From NCBI GenBank assembly GCA_025458905.1, contig JALORN010000014.1, positions 1-64,000 on the forward strand: 64,000 bases of DNA, in the 5' to 3' direction. The notes under the pieces were generated by a model. The model had not been told where the DNA came from, searched no databases, and worked only from the letters and a program-made list of their open reading frames with translations. Source of the stretch: Steroidobacteraceae bacterium. Lineage in GTDB: Bacteria > Pseudomonadota > Gammaproteobacteria > Steroidobacterales > Steroidobacteraceae. Positions 17,522-25,953 of this stretch are shown here, piece after piece (the first letter of the stretch is position 1; each line of letters opens with the position of its first letter). Made by a program: the position numbers and the translations under genes.

Positions 17522-20407
17522 ATGATCGCGGTCGCCGAAACGACCCCGCTGCGCAGCCGCGTCGCGCGGCGCCTGTTCGTGGTGTTCGTGATCTGCGCGC
17601 TGCTGCCGTTCCTCGCGACCGGCAGCTATGCCCTGCTGGAGATCGGCCGGGTGTCGCGGGACGCGGATTCGGCGCGCATGGGCTATGCCGCCAAGAGCTA
17701 CGCACTCGAGGTCGGCGGCAAGCTCGCCTCCGCGGACGACACCCTGCGGGCGATGCTCGCCGACGACTTCTCGGGGCTCGAGGATTTCGCCGCCCGCGCC
17801 CGTCGCCGTGCCTGGTTCACCGGCCGGGTGCGCGCGGTCGGCGAACGTGACACGGCGCGGCAGGCGGCGCTCGGGCTCGACCAGGCACAGGTGGGGGCGG
17901 TGCTCGCCGGTGGCGCGGTGCTGGTCGTCGCCGACACGCCGCTCGCCGACGGCGGCGTCGATTTCTCGGCGGGCACGGCGGCGCCGGTCAGCGCGTGGCT
18001 GGTGCGGCAGCGGCAGCCGGGGAGCGACCTGATCATGGTGGAGCTGGCGATGCGCCAGCTGTGGGGGACGGTGGAGGACTTCGCCGACCGTGCCAGCCTG
18101 GTGGTGTTCCTCTCCCCGGCGCGGCTGCTGGCCACCTCGGCCCCCGAGCCGGCGGCGGGCCTGTTCGATGCCCTAGCGGCCGAGTTGCGCCGGCGCAGCG
18201 GTCGCAGCGAGGCGCGGGCGCTGCTCGAGATCGAGGTGGCCGGCGAGGCCTTCCGCGGTCGCGTGTTCGACTACCCGCTGGCGCGCATCTACGCGGCGCC
18301 GGCGCTGCGCGTCGTCGCCTGGGAAGCGGCGCCGGCCGCGACCGCCGCGCTGTCGACGCGCCAGCTGGTGTTCCCCGCCCTGATGCTCGCGGGCGTGCTG
18401 CTCGCGGCCTGGCTCGCCGTGCGGCAGCTCGCGCGCCAGCTGCAGCCGCTGAACCGGCTGGTCGCCGCGACCCGGCGGATCGCCGTCCGCGACTTCGACT
18501 CGGTGGTGCGCATCGAGTCGAACGACGAGTTCCGCGAGCTCGGCGAAGCCTTCACCAGCATGCAGGTGGCGCTCAAGCGCGAGTTCGCGGCCGTCGAGGC
18601 CATGGCCGAGGTCGACCGGCTGCTGCTCGAGTCGCGTGGCCTCGAGACGGTGCTGGACGCGCTGCTGCCGCGGATGAGCCGGGTGGTCGACTGCCACAGC
18701 GCCTCCGTGACGCTGCTCGACCCGATGTCGCCCGACCGCGCGCGGGTGTTCGAGTACGTGCCCGCCCTCGGCGAGAGCCTGCCGGTGCGGCGCGTCGCCT
18801 TCGACGTCGAGCGCCTGCGCGAGTGCTTCGCGCGCTCGCCCGTGGTCGAGCTGCGCGGCGGGCAGGTCGACGCGGAGTACGGCTTCATCTCCAGCCTGGC
18901 CGACTGCGGCGCGCGCTGCGTGCGGCTGCTGCCGCTGCGCCAGGACAGCGAGATCGCCGGCGTGCTCGCCCTCGGCTTCGACGACGAGCGCGAGCCGCCC
19001 CCCGAGGGCGCGCGCGACCACTCGCGCGAGCTCGCCGACCGGCTGTCCGTGGCGCTCTCGAACCTGGCGCACGGCGACGCGCTCTACCGCCAGGCGCACT
19101 TCGACTCGCTGACCGGCCTGCCGAACCGCCAGTTCTTCCACAAGCGTCTGCGGGTGGACATGGAGGCGGCGGCGCTCGGCGGTTCGCAGGGCGCGCTGAT
19201 CTACGTCGACCTCGACAACTTCAAGCGCGTCAACGACAGCGCCGGCCACGCCAGCGGCGACGAGCTGCTGCGCGTGGTCGCGCAGCGCCTCGGCAACTGC
19301 TGCCGCGGCGAGGACATGGTCGCGCGGCTCGGCGGCGACGAGTTCGCGATCGTGGTCCGCGACGGCGCGAACGCGGAGGAGCTGCGCCAGATCGCCGAGC
19401 GCGTGCTGGCGGCGGTGGCGATGCCGATCCGCATCGACAAGCGCGAGCACCTGGTCTCGGCGAGCGTGGGCATCACCGTGTTCGGCAGCGGCGACGAGAC
19501 GCTGGAGCAGGTGCTGAAGCACGCCGACATCGCCATGTACCGGGCCAAGGACTCCGGCCGCAGCCGCGTGGTGTTCTTCGAGCCGGAGATGAACGCGCGC
19601 ATGGAGGCGCGGATCGCGCTCGAGAGCGGCCTGCAGCGCGCGCTCCAGGACCAGCTGTTCGAGCTGCACTACCAGCCGATCGTCACGGCGCAGGACGCGC
19701 GCCTCGCCGGTGCCGAGGCGCTGCTGCGCTGGCCGGGCGCGCCGCCGAACGTCGGCGGCCCGGCGACCTTCATCGGCGCGGCCGAGCAGACCGGCCTGAT
19801 CGTCGGCATCGGCGAGTGGGCGCTGGATCGCGCCTGCGCGCAGCTGCGGCAGTGGCGCGCCGACGGGCTCGCGCTGCCCTACGTGTCGGTCAACCTCTCG
19901 CCCCGGCAGCTCGCCGACGGGCAGTTCTCCGAGGTGCTGCAGCGCGCCCTGGCGCGGCACCAGCTCCAGCCCCGCGACCTGGTCATGGAGATCACGGAGG
20001 GCGTGTTCGCCGAGGGCGAGACGGCCCATGCGGCGCTCGCGGCGATCGCGCGCCTCGGCGTGCGGCTGGCGATCGACGACTTCGGCACCGGCTATTCGTC
20101 GCTGAGCTACCTGCGCACCTTCCCGATCCATTCGGTCAAGATCGACCGCAGCTTCATCACCGACATCCCCGGCAGCGAGTCGGCGGGCAAGCTGGTCGAG
20201 ACCATCGTCCGCATGGGGCACGGCCTCAACAAGCAGGTGATCGCCGAGGGCGTGGAGACGCCACAGCAGGTGCAGTTCCTGCGCGCGGCCGGCTGCGACT
20301 CGATCCAGGGCTACTACGTGGCCCGCCCGATGCCGGCGGAGGTGTTCGCGACCTGGATGGGCAGCTACCGCGCAGGCCCCGGCGAGGGCGCGCGCGAGGC
20401 AGGCTGA
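17522..20407 (+). CDS. Membrane GGDEF-EAL cyclic di-GMP enzyme
   Basis: 961 residues. A membrane helix (about 16-38), a periplasmic sensor region of about 240 residues, a second helix (near 279-300) and a HAMP domain are followed by a GAF-like domain (about 365-510). Next comes a diguanylate cyclase domain with intact GGDEF (604-608) and an inhibitory RxxD site (595-598) five residues before it. The C-terminal phosphodiesterase domain begins with EALLRW (732) and has DDFGTGYSSL and KIDRSFI, so both activities could be functional. The GAF and periplasmic ligands are unknown. It starts ten bases after the pseudopilin gene. Confidence 0.94.
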   Translation: MIAVAETTPLRSRVARRLFVVFVICALLPFLATGSYALLEIGRVSRDADSARMGYAAKSYALEVGGKLASADDTLRAMLADDFSGLEDFAARARRRAWFTGRVRAVGERDTARQAALGLDQAQVGAVLAGGAVLVVADTPLADGGVDFSAGTAAPVSAWLVRQRQPGSDLIMVELAMRQLWGTVEDFADRASLVVFLSPARLLATSAPEPAAGLFDALAAELRRRSGRSEARALLEIEVAGEAFRGRVFDYPLARIYAAPALRVVAWEAAPAATAALSTRQLVFPALMLAGVLLAAWLAVRQLARQLQPLNRLVAATRRIAVRDFDSVVRIESNDEFRELGEAFTSMQVALKREFAAVEAMAEVDRLLLESRGLETVLDALLPRMSRVVDCHSASVTLLDPMSPDRARVFEYVPALGESLPVRRVAFDVERLRECFARSPVVELRGGQVDAEYGFISSLADCGARCVRLLPLRQDSEIAGVLALGFDDEREPPPEGARDHSRELADRLSVALSNLAHGDALYRQAHFDSLTGLPNRQFFHKRLRVDMEAAALGGSQGALIYVDLDNFKRVNDSAGHASGDELLRVVAQRLGNCCRGEDMVARLGGDEFAIVVRDGANAEELRQIAERVLAAVAMPIRIDKREHLVSASVGITVFGSGDETLEQVLKHADIAMYRAKDSGRSRVVFFEPEMNARMEARIALESGLQRALQDQLFELHYQPIVTAQDARLAGAEALLRWPGAPPNVGGPATFIGAAEQTGLIVGIGEWALDRACAQLRQWRADGLALPYVSVNLSPRQLADGQFSEVLQRALARHQLQPRDLVMEITEGVFAEGETAHAALAAIARLGVRLAIDDFGTGYSSLSYLRTFPIHSVKIDRSFITDIPGSESAGKLVETIVRMGHGLNKQVIAEGVETPQQVQFLRAAGCDSIQGYYVARPMPAEVFATWMGSYRAGPGEGAREAG

Positions 20408-20540
20408 CCCGCCGCCGCCGCGCGGGCGATGACGGACCTGCATCGACGGCGGAGTTTCCGTCCAGCGCACCCGCGCGGCCCGCAACATCGGGCCGTGGCC
20501 GATGCGGTAACGTAGCGCGACCGCCGCACCGGACCGCGCC

Positions 20541-21299
20541 ATGAAGGAACTCGTCCGCCACCTCGACACCCGCGAGCTGCCCTGGGAGCCGCTCGGCGCC
20601 CCCGGGCTGTTCACGCGGCGGCTGGCACGCGACCCGGCGAGCGGCGAGCGGACCGCGCTGCAGCGCGCGGTGCCGGAACTCGGCCAGCGGCCCCCCGGGC
20701 AGGCCCATTTCCACGGCACCTACGAGGAGATCGTCGTGGTGCGCGGCAGCATGTCGTTCGACGGCGAGCTGTGGCTGCAGCCCGGGGGCTACCTCTACCA
20801 CCCACCGCGGACCGTGCACGGGTTCCGCAGCGCCCTGCGTGGCGAGACCTGGTTCCTGTCGCGCGTCGGCCGGGAACTCGACTTCACCTTCGTGCCTCAC
20901 CCGCCGCAGTCGACGCCCTACTACGTCGACGGCGCGGCGCCGGCGCGCGGCTGGACCTACGTCGACGATCCGCTGTCGCGGCCGTGGCCGCGGGTGAGGT
21001 CGGCGGGCGCGCCATTCGCCGGCGGGGAGGTGCTGCGCCTCTCTGCCGAGCCGGACACCGACGAGGGCAGCTGGCTGGTGCGCCTGCCGGCCGGCTGGCG
21101 CGCCGCGCCCGGCGGCTTCGCCCGGCGCAGCTACCTCGAGCTGTTCGTGCTCGAGGGCGAGGTGACGCTCGCCGATGGGGTACGCCTCGGGACACAGGGC
21201 TACACGTTCCGGCCGGGCGCGGTGGACGGCGAGCCGCTCGCCTCCGACGCCGGCGCCTGTCTCTACGTGAACGTCGGGGCGCGCCTTGGCCGCGCCTGA
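20541..21299 (+). CDS. Cupin-domain protein
   Basis: 252 residues, probably a double cupin. The N-terminal half has the metal-binding pattern HFHGTYEEIVVVRG (two His, one Glu) and, later, PPRTVHG with the fourth ligand. The second half repeats the barrel more loosely (FVLEGEVTL). No signal peptide. Such proteins are isomerases, dioxygenases or regulatory sugar-binding proteins; I cannot choose. It leads a group of four genes transcribed to the right (transporter, phytanoyl-CoA dioxygenase-like, exported beta-propeller). Confidence 0.75.
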   Translation: MKELVRHLDTRELPWEPLGAPGLFTRRLARDPASGERTALQRAVPELGQRPPGQAHFHGTYEEIVVVRGSMSFDGELWLQPGGYLYHPPRTVHGFRSALRGETWFLSRVGRELDFTFVPHPPQSTPYYVDGAAPARGWTYVDDPLSRPWPRVRSAGAPFAGGEVLRLSAEPDTDEGSWLVRLPAGWRAAPGGFARRSYLELFVLEGEVTLADGVRLGTQGYTFRPGAVDGEPLASDAGACLYVNVGARLGRA

Positions 21300-21306
21300 A
21301 CGGGGC

Positions 21307-22710
21307 ATGGCCGCGGCCGCCGGGATCGCCCCGGCCGGGCCGGCCGCGGCGGCTGCGACGGCGGCGCCGGGGCGTACGCTGCCCACCTGGGTATACGCCG
21401 GCTGGGGCTTCGGGACGCTCGCCCCGGCGCTGGTGCTGAGCCTGACGAACATCCTGCTGCTGCGCTTCATGACCGACCACGTCGGCCTGAGCGCCGCGGT
21501 CGGCGCGAGCCTGATCGCCTTCTCCAAGATCTACGACGCGGTCACCGACCCGCTCGGTGGGCTGCTCAGCGACAAGACCCGCAGCCGCTGGGGGCGCCGG
21601 CGGCCGTGGCTGCTCGCCGGCACGCTGATGCTGGTGGTGGCGATGCTGGCGCTGTTCTGGGGCCCCTCGCTCCAGAGCCCGGCCGCGGCCGCCTGGTACA
21701 TGGGCGCGGCGCTGATCTTCTACGCCACCGCGTACTCGGCGTTCAGTATCCCCTACATGGCGATGCCCGCCGAGATGACGCAGGGCTACCACGACCGCTC
21801 GTACCTGATGTCGTTCCGCGTCTACGCGGTCGGCCTCGCGGGGCTCGCGGCCTCGGCGGGCGGGCCGGCGCTGATCGCCGCCTATGGCGGCGGCCTGCAG
21901 GGGCACCGGCTGATGGCCCTGACGCTCGCCCCGCTGGTGCTCGCCGCCGGGCTGGTGTGCTTCTTCGCGACCGCGCGGGCGCCGTTCGTGCCGGCGCCGC
22001 CGGCGCAGCGCGTGCCGCTCGCCGAGCAGGTGCGCCTGGCGCTCGCGAACCGCCCGTTCGTGATCCTGCTCGTCATCAAGTTCTTCACGCTGATGAACCT
22101 CGGCACCGCGGCCGCGACACCGTTCTTCTTCCAGCGCATCCTCGGCCTGTCGGACGGCTTCCTCGGGCTCTACCTGCTTACTTCGTCGGTCTCGCTGATG
22201 GCCTCGCAGCCCCTGTGGCTGGCGGTGTCGCGGCGCCTCGGCAAGAAGCGCGCCTACCAGATCGCGCTGGCGATCCCGGTCGTGGTCGGCGTGTCGTGGT
22301 TCCTCGCGGCCCAGGGCGACCCGCTCGCGACCATCCTGCTGCGCGGCGCGTTCTCGGGCGTGGGCGCGGGCGGCGTGCTGCTGATGGGCCAGTCGCTGCT
22401 GCCCGACACCATGGAGTACGACTACCGGCGCACCGGGCTGCGGCGCGAGGGCGTGTTCTCGGGTCTCTACACCACGATGGAGAAGGCCGCGTCCGCGATG
22501 GGCGTGTCGGTGGTCGGCGCCTTCCTCTCCGCGATGGGCTACGTGCAGTCGCGCGGCGGGGTGGTCGTCGAGCAGCCGCCGAGCGCGATCCTGGCGATCA
22601 CGATCTGCATCGCCGTGATCCCCGCCTCGATGAACCTGCTGAGCGCGTTCGCGCTGCTGTTCTACGACCTCGACGAGGAGAAGTTGAAGCGGACCACGCG
22701 CGTCGCGTGA
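21307..22710 (+). CDS. GPH-type sugar:cation symporter (MFS)
   Basis: 467 residues from the ATG at 21307, eight bases past the cupin stop; a TTG at 21286 inside the cupin gene is an alternative. Twelve hydrophobic helices with the MelB-like loop VTDPLGGLLSDKTRSRWGRRRPW identify the glycoside-pentoside-hexuronide family, which imports sugars or glycosides with Na+ or H+. DTMEYDYRRTGLRREG in the second half is another family landmark. The downstream oxygenase and beta-propeller suggest a shared substrate; identity unknown. Confidence 0.88.
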   Translation: MAAAAGIAPAGPAAAAATAAPGRTLPTWVYAGWGFGTLAPALVLSLTNILLLRFMTDHVGLSAAVGASLIAFSKIYDAVTDPLGGLLSDKTRSRWGRRRPWLLAGTLMLVVAMLALFWGPSLQSPAAAAWYMGAALIFYATAYSAFSIPYMAMPAEMTQGYHDRSYLMSFRVYAVGLAGLAASAGGPALIAAYGGGLQGHRLMALTLAPLVLAAGLVCFFATARAPFVPAPPAQRVPLAEQVRLALANRPFVILLVIKFFTLMNLGTAAATPFFFQRILGLSDGFLGLYLLTSSVSLMASQPLWLAVSRRLGKKRAYQIALAIPVVVGVSWFLAAQGDPLATILLRGAFSGVGAGGVLLMGQSLLPDTMEYDYRRTGLRREGVFSGLYTTMEKAASAMGVSVVGAFLSAMGYVQSRGGVVVEQPPSAILAITICIAVIPASMNLLSAFALLFYDLDEEKLKRTTRVA

Positions 22711-22742
22711 GCCGCGAGGCCCTGCCTGGAGGACGACCCGCC

Positions 22743-23648
22743 ATGACCCGAGCCGCACAGTCCGTGGTGACCGACGAGGAGGTCGCCACCTATCGCGAGG
22801 AAGGCTGCACGCGCATCCGCGGCGCCTTCCCGCGCGAGTGGGTGCAGCGCCTGCTGGCCGCGCACGAGCGCCTGGTGGAGCGTTGCGAGGCAGTCGCGGT
22901 CGTCAACCCCGCGACCGGCACGCGCTCCGCGCGCATCGGCGCGACCGAGCGCATCCCGGCGCTGCAGTACACCCGCAGCCCCTCCGGCGCGTTCGGCATC
23001 CGCAACGCCGTGTTCCACGACCCGGACTTCGCCGCCTGGCTGTGGGAGTCGCCGGCGGCGGAGATCGTGGCGCGCACCATCGGCTCGACCCGACTCCAGT
23101 TCTGGTTCGACCAGACCTTCTGCAAGGCCGCTGGCGGCGCACCCGAGTCGGCGTCGGCCTGGCACACCGACATCGGCTCGTTCTCGTTCCTCGGCCAGCA
23201 CCTGCCGTCGTTCTGGATCGCGCTGACCGACGTCGGGCCGGACGACGCGCCGCTGCAGACCGTGCCGGGCTCGCATCGCGACCCGCGCATGTTCCGTCCC
23301 GTGTTCGGCCGCGAGGGCGTGCCGCTGCCGCCGGGCTACGCCGAGCTCGAGGAGATCGTCCGCGCGGTGCGCGACCCGGCGACGCCGATCCGCACCTGGG
23401 AGGTCGAGGCCGGTGATGCGCTGATGATCCACCCGTTCTGCTGGCACGCCTCGCTGCCGAACACCGGCCGCGGCGGCGCCCGCATCGGCTTCTCGTCGCG
23501 CTGGCTCGGCGACGACGTCACCTGGCAGAAGCGCGAGATGACCTTCGACTACCCCGACGACCCGCGCTTCCGCGACGTCCGCCAGGGCGAGGCCGCGCCG
23601 CTCGAGGGCTTTCCCTACGTCTGGCCGCGCCAGTCGCGGGCCGCCTGA
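22743..23648 (+). CDS. Phytanoyl-CoA dioxygenase (PhyH) family oxygenase
   Basis: 301 residues from an ATG with GGAGG seven to eleven bases upstream. An Fe(II)/2-oxoglutarate oxygenase of the PhyH family: the first two iron ligands are in AWHTDIGSF (HxD), the third is in IHPFCWHASLPN, and an arginine about 12 residues later (ARIGFSSRW) would bind 2-oxoglutarate. All the key residues look intact. The substrate is unlikely to be phytanoyl-CoA; bacterial members hydroxylate many small molecules. It sits 32 bases after the sugar transporter and 21 before the beta-propeller gene. Confidence 0.87.
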   Translation: MTRAAQSVVTDEEVATYREEGCTRIRGAFPREWVQRLLAAHERLVERCEAVAVVNPATGTRSARIGATERIPALQYTRSPSGAFGIRNAVFHDPDFAAWLWESPAAEIVARTIGSTRLQFWFDQTFCKAAGGAPESASAWHTDIGSFSFLGQHLPSFWIALTDVGPDDAPLQTVPGSHRDPRMFRPVFGREGVPLPPGYAELEEIVRAVRDPATPIRTWEVEAGDALMIHPFCWHASLPNTGRGGARIGFSSRWLGDDVTWQKREMTFDYPDDPRFRDVRQGEAAPLEGFPYVWPRQSRAA

Positions 23649-23669
23649 CCCGCCCGCCGAGGTTTCCCG

Positions 23670-24815
23670 ATGCCCACACGCCGTGAACTGCTCGCCGCGC
23701 TCGGATCCGGCGCGGCGCTCGCCTGCAGCCCGTCCGCCCCGGCCGCCGTCGCCGCGGGGTCGTCCTCCCCGCATCCGGGGCTGTTGCTCGGCCCCGGGCC
23801 CGCGGGCCGCTGCGACGATTCCAAGGTCGGCATCGGCGTGCCGCGCTGGGACGCGCGCTCGCGCCGCTGGCTGCTCTGGTACTACTGCCGCGACGCGGCC
23901 TACGACCCGATGGCGCCGCGCACGCTCGGCACCGGGCGGGTCGCGCTCGCGAGCTCGCGCGACGGCCTCGCCTGGCAGCGCGTCGACGGGCCGCTCGGCA
24001 AGGCCGCGGTGCTCGAGCACGGCGTCGAGCCGGACTACGACGCGCTGCACCTCGGCATCACCGACGTCACCTGGGCGCGCGGCCGCTGGTGGATGTGGTG
24101 CTTCGGCGGCAACCGCGACCGGCGCCCGACGATCGCCGGCGCCCTGCCGGGCATGGGCATGCGGCCCGGCCTCGCGACCAGCCGCGACGGCCTGCACTGG
24201 GCCAAGCTGCGCGGCCGCGGGCCCGGAGGCGCGCTGATCGACATCCGCAACGACCAGGAGGTGTTCGCGTCCTGGGTCAACGGCCTCTACGTCGACGGCC
24301 GCTTCGGCATGATGTTCACCACGGTCGACAACGGCGTCTCGCAGTTTCGCAGCTGGCTCGCCTGGTCCGACGACGCGCTGGCCTGGAGCGAGCCACAGGA
24401 GCTGCGCTTCGTCGACGGCGCGCGCGACTGGGACGGCAAGGGGATCATGACGCGGCACGTGCAGCGCAACCCGCTGGGCGGCGAGGGTCGGTGGCTGATG
24501 GCCTATACCGCGCTGCACGGCGAGCGCTCGCGCAACATGGAGCGCTCGGTGGCGCTCGCCGTATCGGACGACCTCGTCGCCTGGCGCCGCCTGCACGACG
24601 TGCCGGTGTTCACGGTCGGGCCGGCCGGCAGCTGGGATGCGGGCGGCGTGTCCGCGCCGCAGCTGCTGAAGGTGGGGCGCGAGCTGCGGCTCTACTACTT
24701 CGGCTTCCCGCCGCCGCGCGACGAGGAGCGGCTGCCGAAGGGCGTGGGGCTCGCGATCAGCCGCGACGGCTCGCCCGGATCCTTCGAGCGCTGGCAGGGC
24801 ACGCCTGCCGCCTGA
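23670..24815 (+). CDS. Exported five-bladed beta-propeller, glycosidase-like (GH32/43/68 superfamily)
   Basis: 381 residues. The N-terminus MPTRRELLAALGSGAALA is a Tat-type signal (twin arginine, then hydrophobic), possibly ending at a lipobox-like ALACSP. The body has repeated blade motifs (SSRDGLAWQRV, ATSRDGLHWAKL, AISRDGSPGSFERW) as in glycosyl hydrolases of the five-bladed propeller clan. An acidic triad cannot be assigned with certainty from the sequence alone. Last gene of the cupin-transporter-oxygenase group. A catabolic role on a glycoside is inference. Confidence 0.7.
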   Translation: MPTRRELLAALGSGAALACSPSAPAAVAAGSSSPHPGLLLGPGPAGRCDDSKVGIGVPRWDARSRRWLLWYYCRDAAYDPMAPRTLGTGRVALASSRDGLAWQRVDGPLGKAAVLEHGVEPDYDALHLGITDVTWARGRWWMWCFGGNRDRRPTIAGALPGMGMRPGLATSRDGLHWAKLRGRGPGGALIDIRNDQEVFASWVNGLYVDGRFGMMFTTVDNGVSQFRSWLAWSDDALAWSEPQELRFVDGARDWDGKGIMTRHVQRNPLGGEGRWLMAYTALHGERSRNMERSVALAVSDDLVAWRRLHDVPVFTVGPAGSWDAGGVSAPQLLKVGRELRLYYFGFPPPRDEERLPKGVGLAISRDGSPGSFERWQGTPAA

Positions 24816-24878
24816 CCGGGCGGCGCGGTCCCGCGGGCCCGCGTTGGCGTCCGCGGACGCGGGGCCACGCGCGGCGCT
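24816..24878. terminator. Convergent intergenic hairpin, possible bidirectional terminator
   Basis: 63 bases between two convergent genes. It contains the perfect 14-base palindrome at 24847-24860 inside a larger imperfect inverted repeat (GGCCCGCGT ... ACGCGGGGCC). No T run on either side. Confidence 0.4.
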
Positions 24879-25808
24879 TCAACCCACGTCGGCGGCGTCA
24901 GGCAGCCGGCGGCTCGCGCTGCCGCGCAGCGCCTCGATCAGGCGCGTGACCGCCGGCGTGAAGGTCTCGAGCGCGTCCTTGCGATAGACGATGCCGGCCC
25001 GCGTGCGGCCTGCCGGCGTATCGGCGCTCAGTCGCACCAGCCGGCGCTCGCGAACGTCGGGGGCCACGAGCTCGTCCGGCAGCACCGTCAGGTGCCCGAG
25101 CTCGAGCACCGCGTGGCGCAGGAAGGCGAGCGAGTTGGTCGTCATCTGCTGGCGCGGCGCCGGCAGCCCGGCGTCGTGGAACCAGGCGGTGAAGACCTGC
25201 TGGAACGCGCCGCTGTCGAGCATGATCCAGGTCGACCCGGCGAGGTCGGCGGGCGAGACCGAACGGCGCACCGCCAGCGGATGGGAGGGGCGCGTATAGA
25301 CGCCCGAGCGCGACTCGAACAGCGTCTCGATGGCGAGGTCCTTGGTCGAGATCCCCGAGGCGAGCAGCCCGAACACGAGGTCGACCTCCGAGCGCCGCAG
25401 CGCATCGACCAGCTCCGAGAACGACCCGGAGACCACGTGGATGTCGATCGCCGGGTGGCGGCGCGCGAAGTCCGCGATCATCTCGGGCGCGAGGTAGTGG
25501 GTGAAGTTCAGCGTGATGCCGATGCGCACGCTGCCGGACTGCATCGAGCGCAGGTTGGCGAGCTCGGTGCGCGCGCGCGACTCCTCGTTGAGGATCACGT
25601 GGGCGCGGGCCACCAGCTGGCGGCCATACTGGGTAGGCGTGACCGCCCGCGAGCCGCGCTCGAACAGCGGCAGGCCGAGGCGCTCCTCGAGGCTGCGGAT
25701 GCTGCGGCTGAGCCCCGACTGGGTGATGTGCAGGCGCTCGGCCGCCTTGTTGAACGAGCGGTACTCGACCAGGGCGAGGAAGTGCTTGAGCTGCTGGATC
25801 TCGATCAC
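24879..25808 (-). CDS. LysR-family transcriptional regulator
   Basis: 309 residues from a GTG start at 25808, placed so that the protein opens with IEIQQLKHFLALVEYRSF, the usual LysR beginning; the frame is open upstream. The helix-turn-helix is intact (AAERLHITQSGLSRSIRSLEE) and the effector-binding domain spans about residues 90-300. It diverges from the exported M24 peptidase gene with 145 bases between starts, the normal arrangement for a regulator acting on its neighbour. No clean T-N11-A operator could be picked out. Effector unknown. Confidence 0.9.
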   Translation of the reverse strand: MIEIQQLKHFLALVEYRSFNKAAERLHITQSGLSRSIRSLEERLGLPLFERGSRAVTPTQYGRQLVARAHVILNEESRARTELANLRSMQSGSVRIGITLNFTHYLAPEMIADFARRHPAIDIHVVSGSFSELVDALRRSEVDLVFGLLASGISTKDLAIETLFESRSGVYTRPSHPLAVRRSVSPADLAGSTWIMLDSGAFQQVFTAWFHDAGLPAPRQQMTTNSLAFLRHAVLELGHLTVLPDELVAPDVRERRLVRLSADTPAGRTRAGIVYRKDALETFTPAVTRLIEALRGSASRRLPDAADVG

Positions 25809-25953
25809 GGCCCGGATCTTAACGCCGCGGCGGGCCGCGCACAGGCGCCGGCCGGGCGCCGCGACCGCCGCGGAGGCCGCGGAGCCGTCTCGCTGCGGAC
25901 CGGCCCGGTTTCGCGCTAACTTGGCGCCTGGCGGGGCGCCGTGGAGCTGGCCG

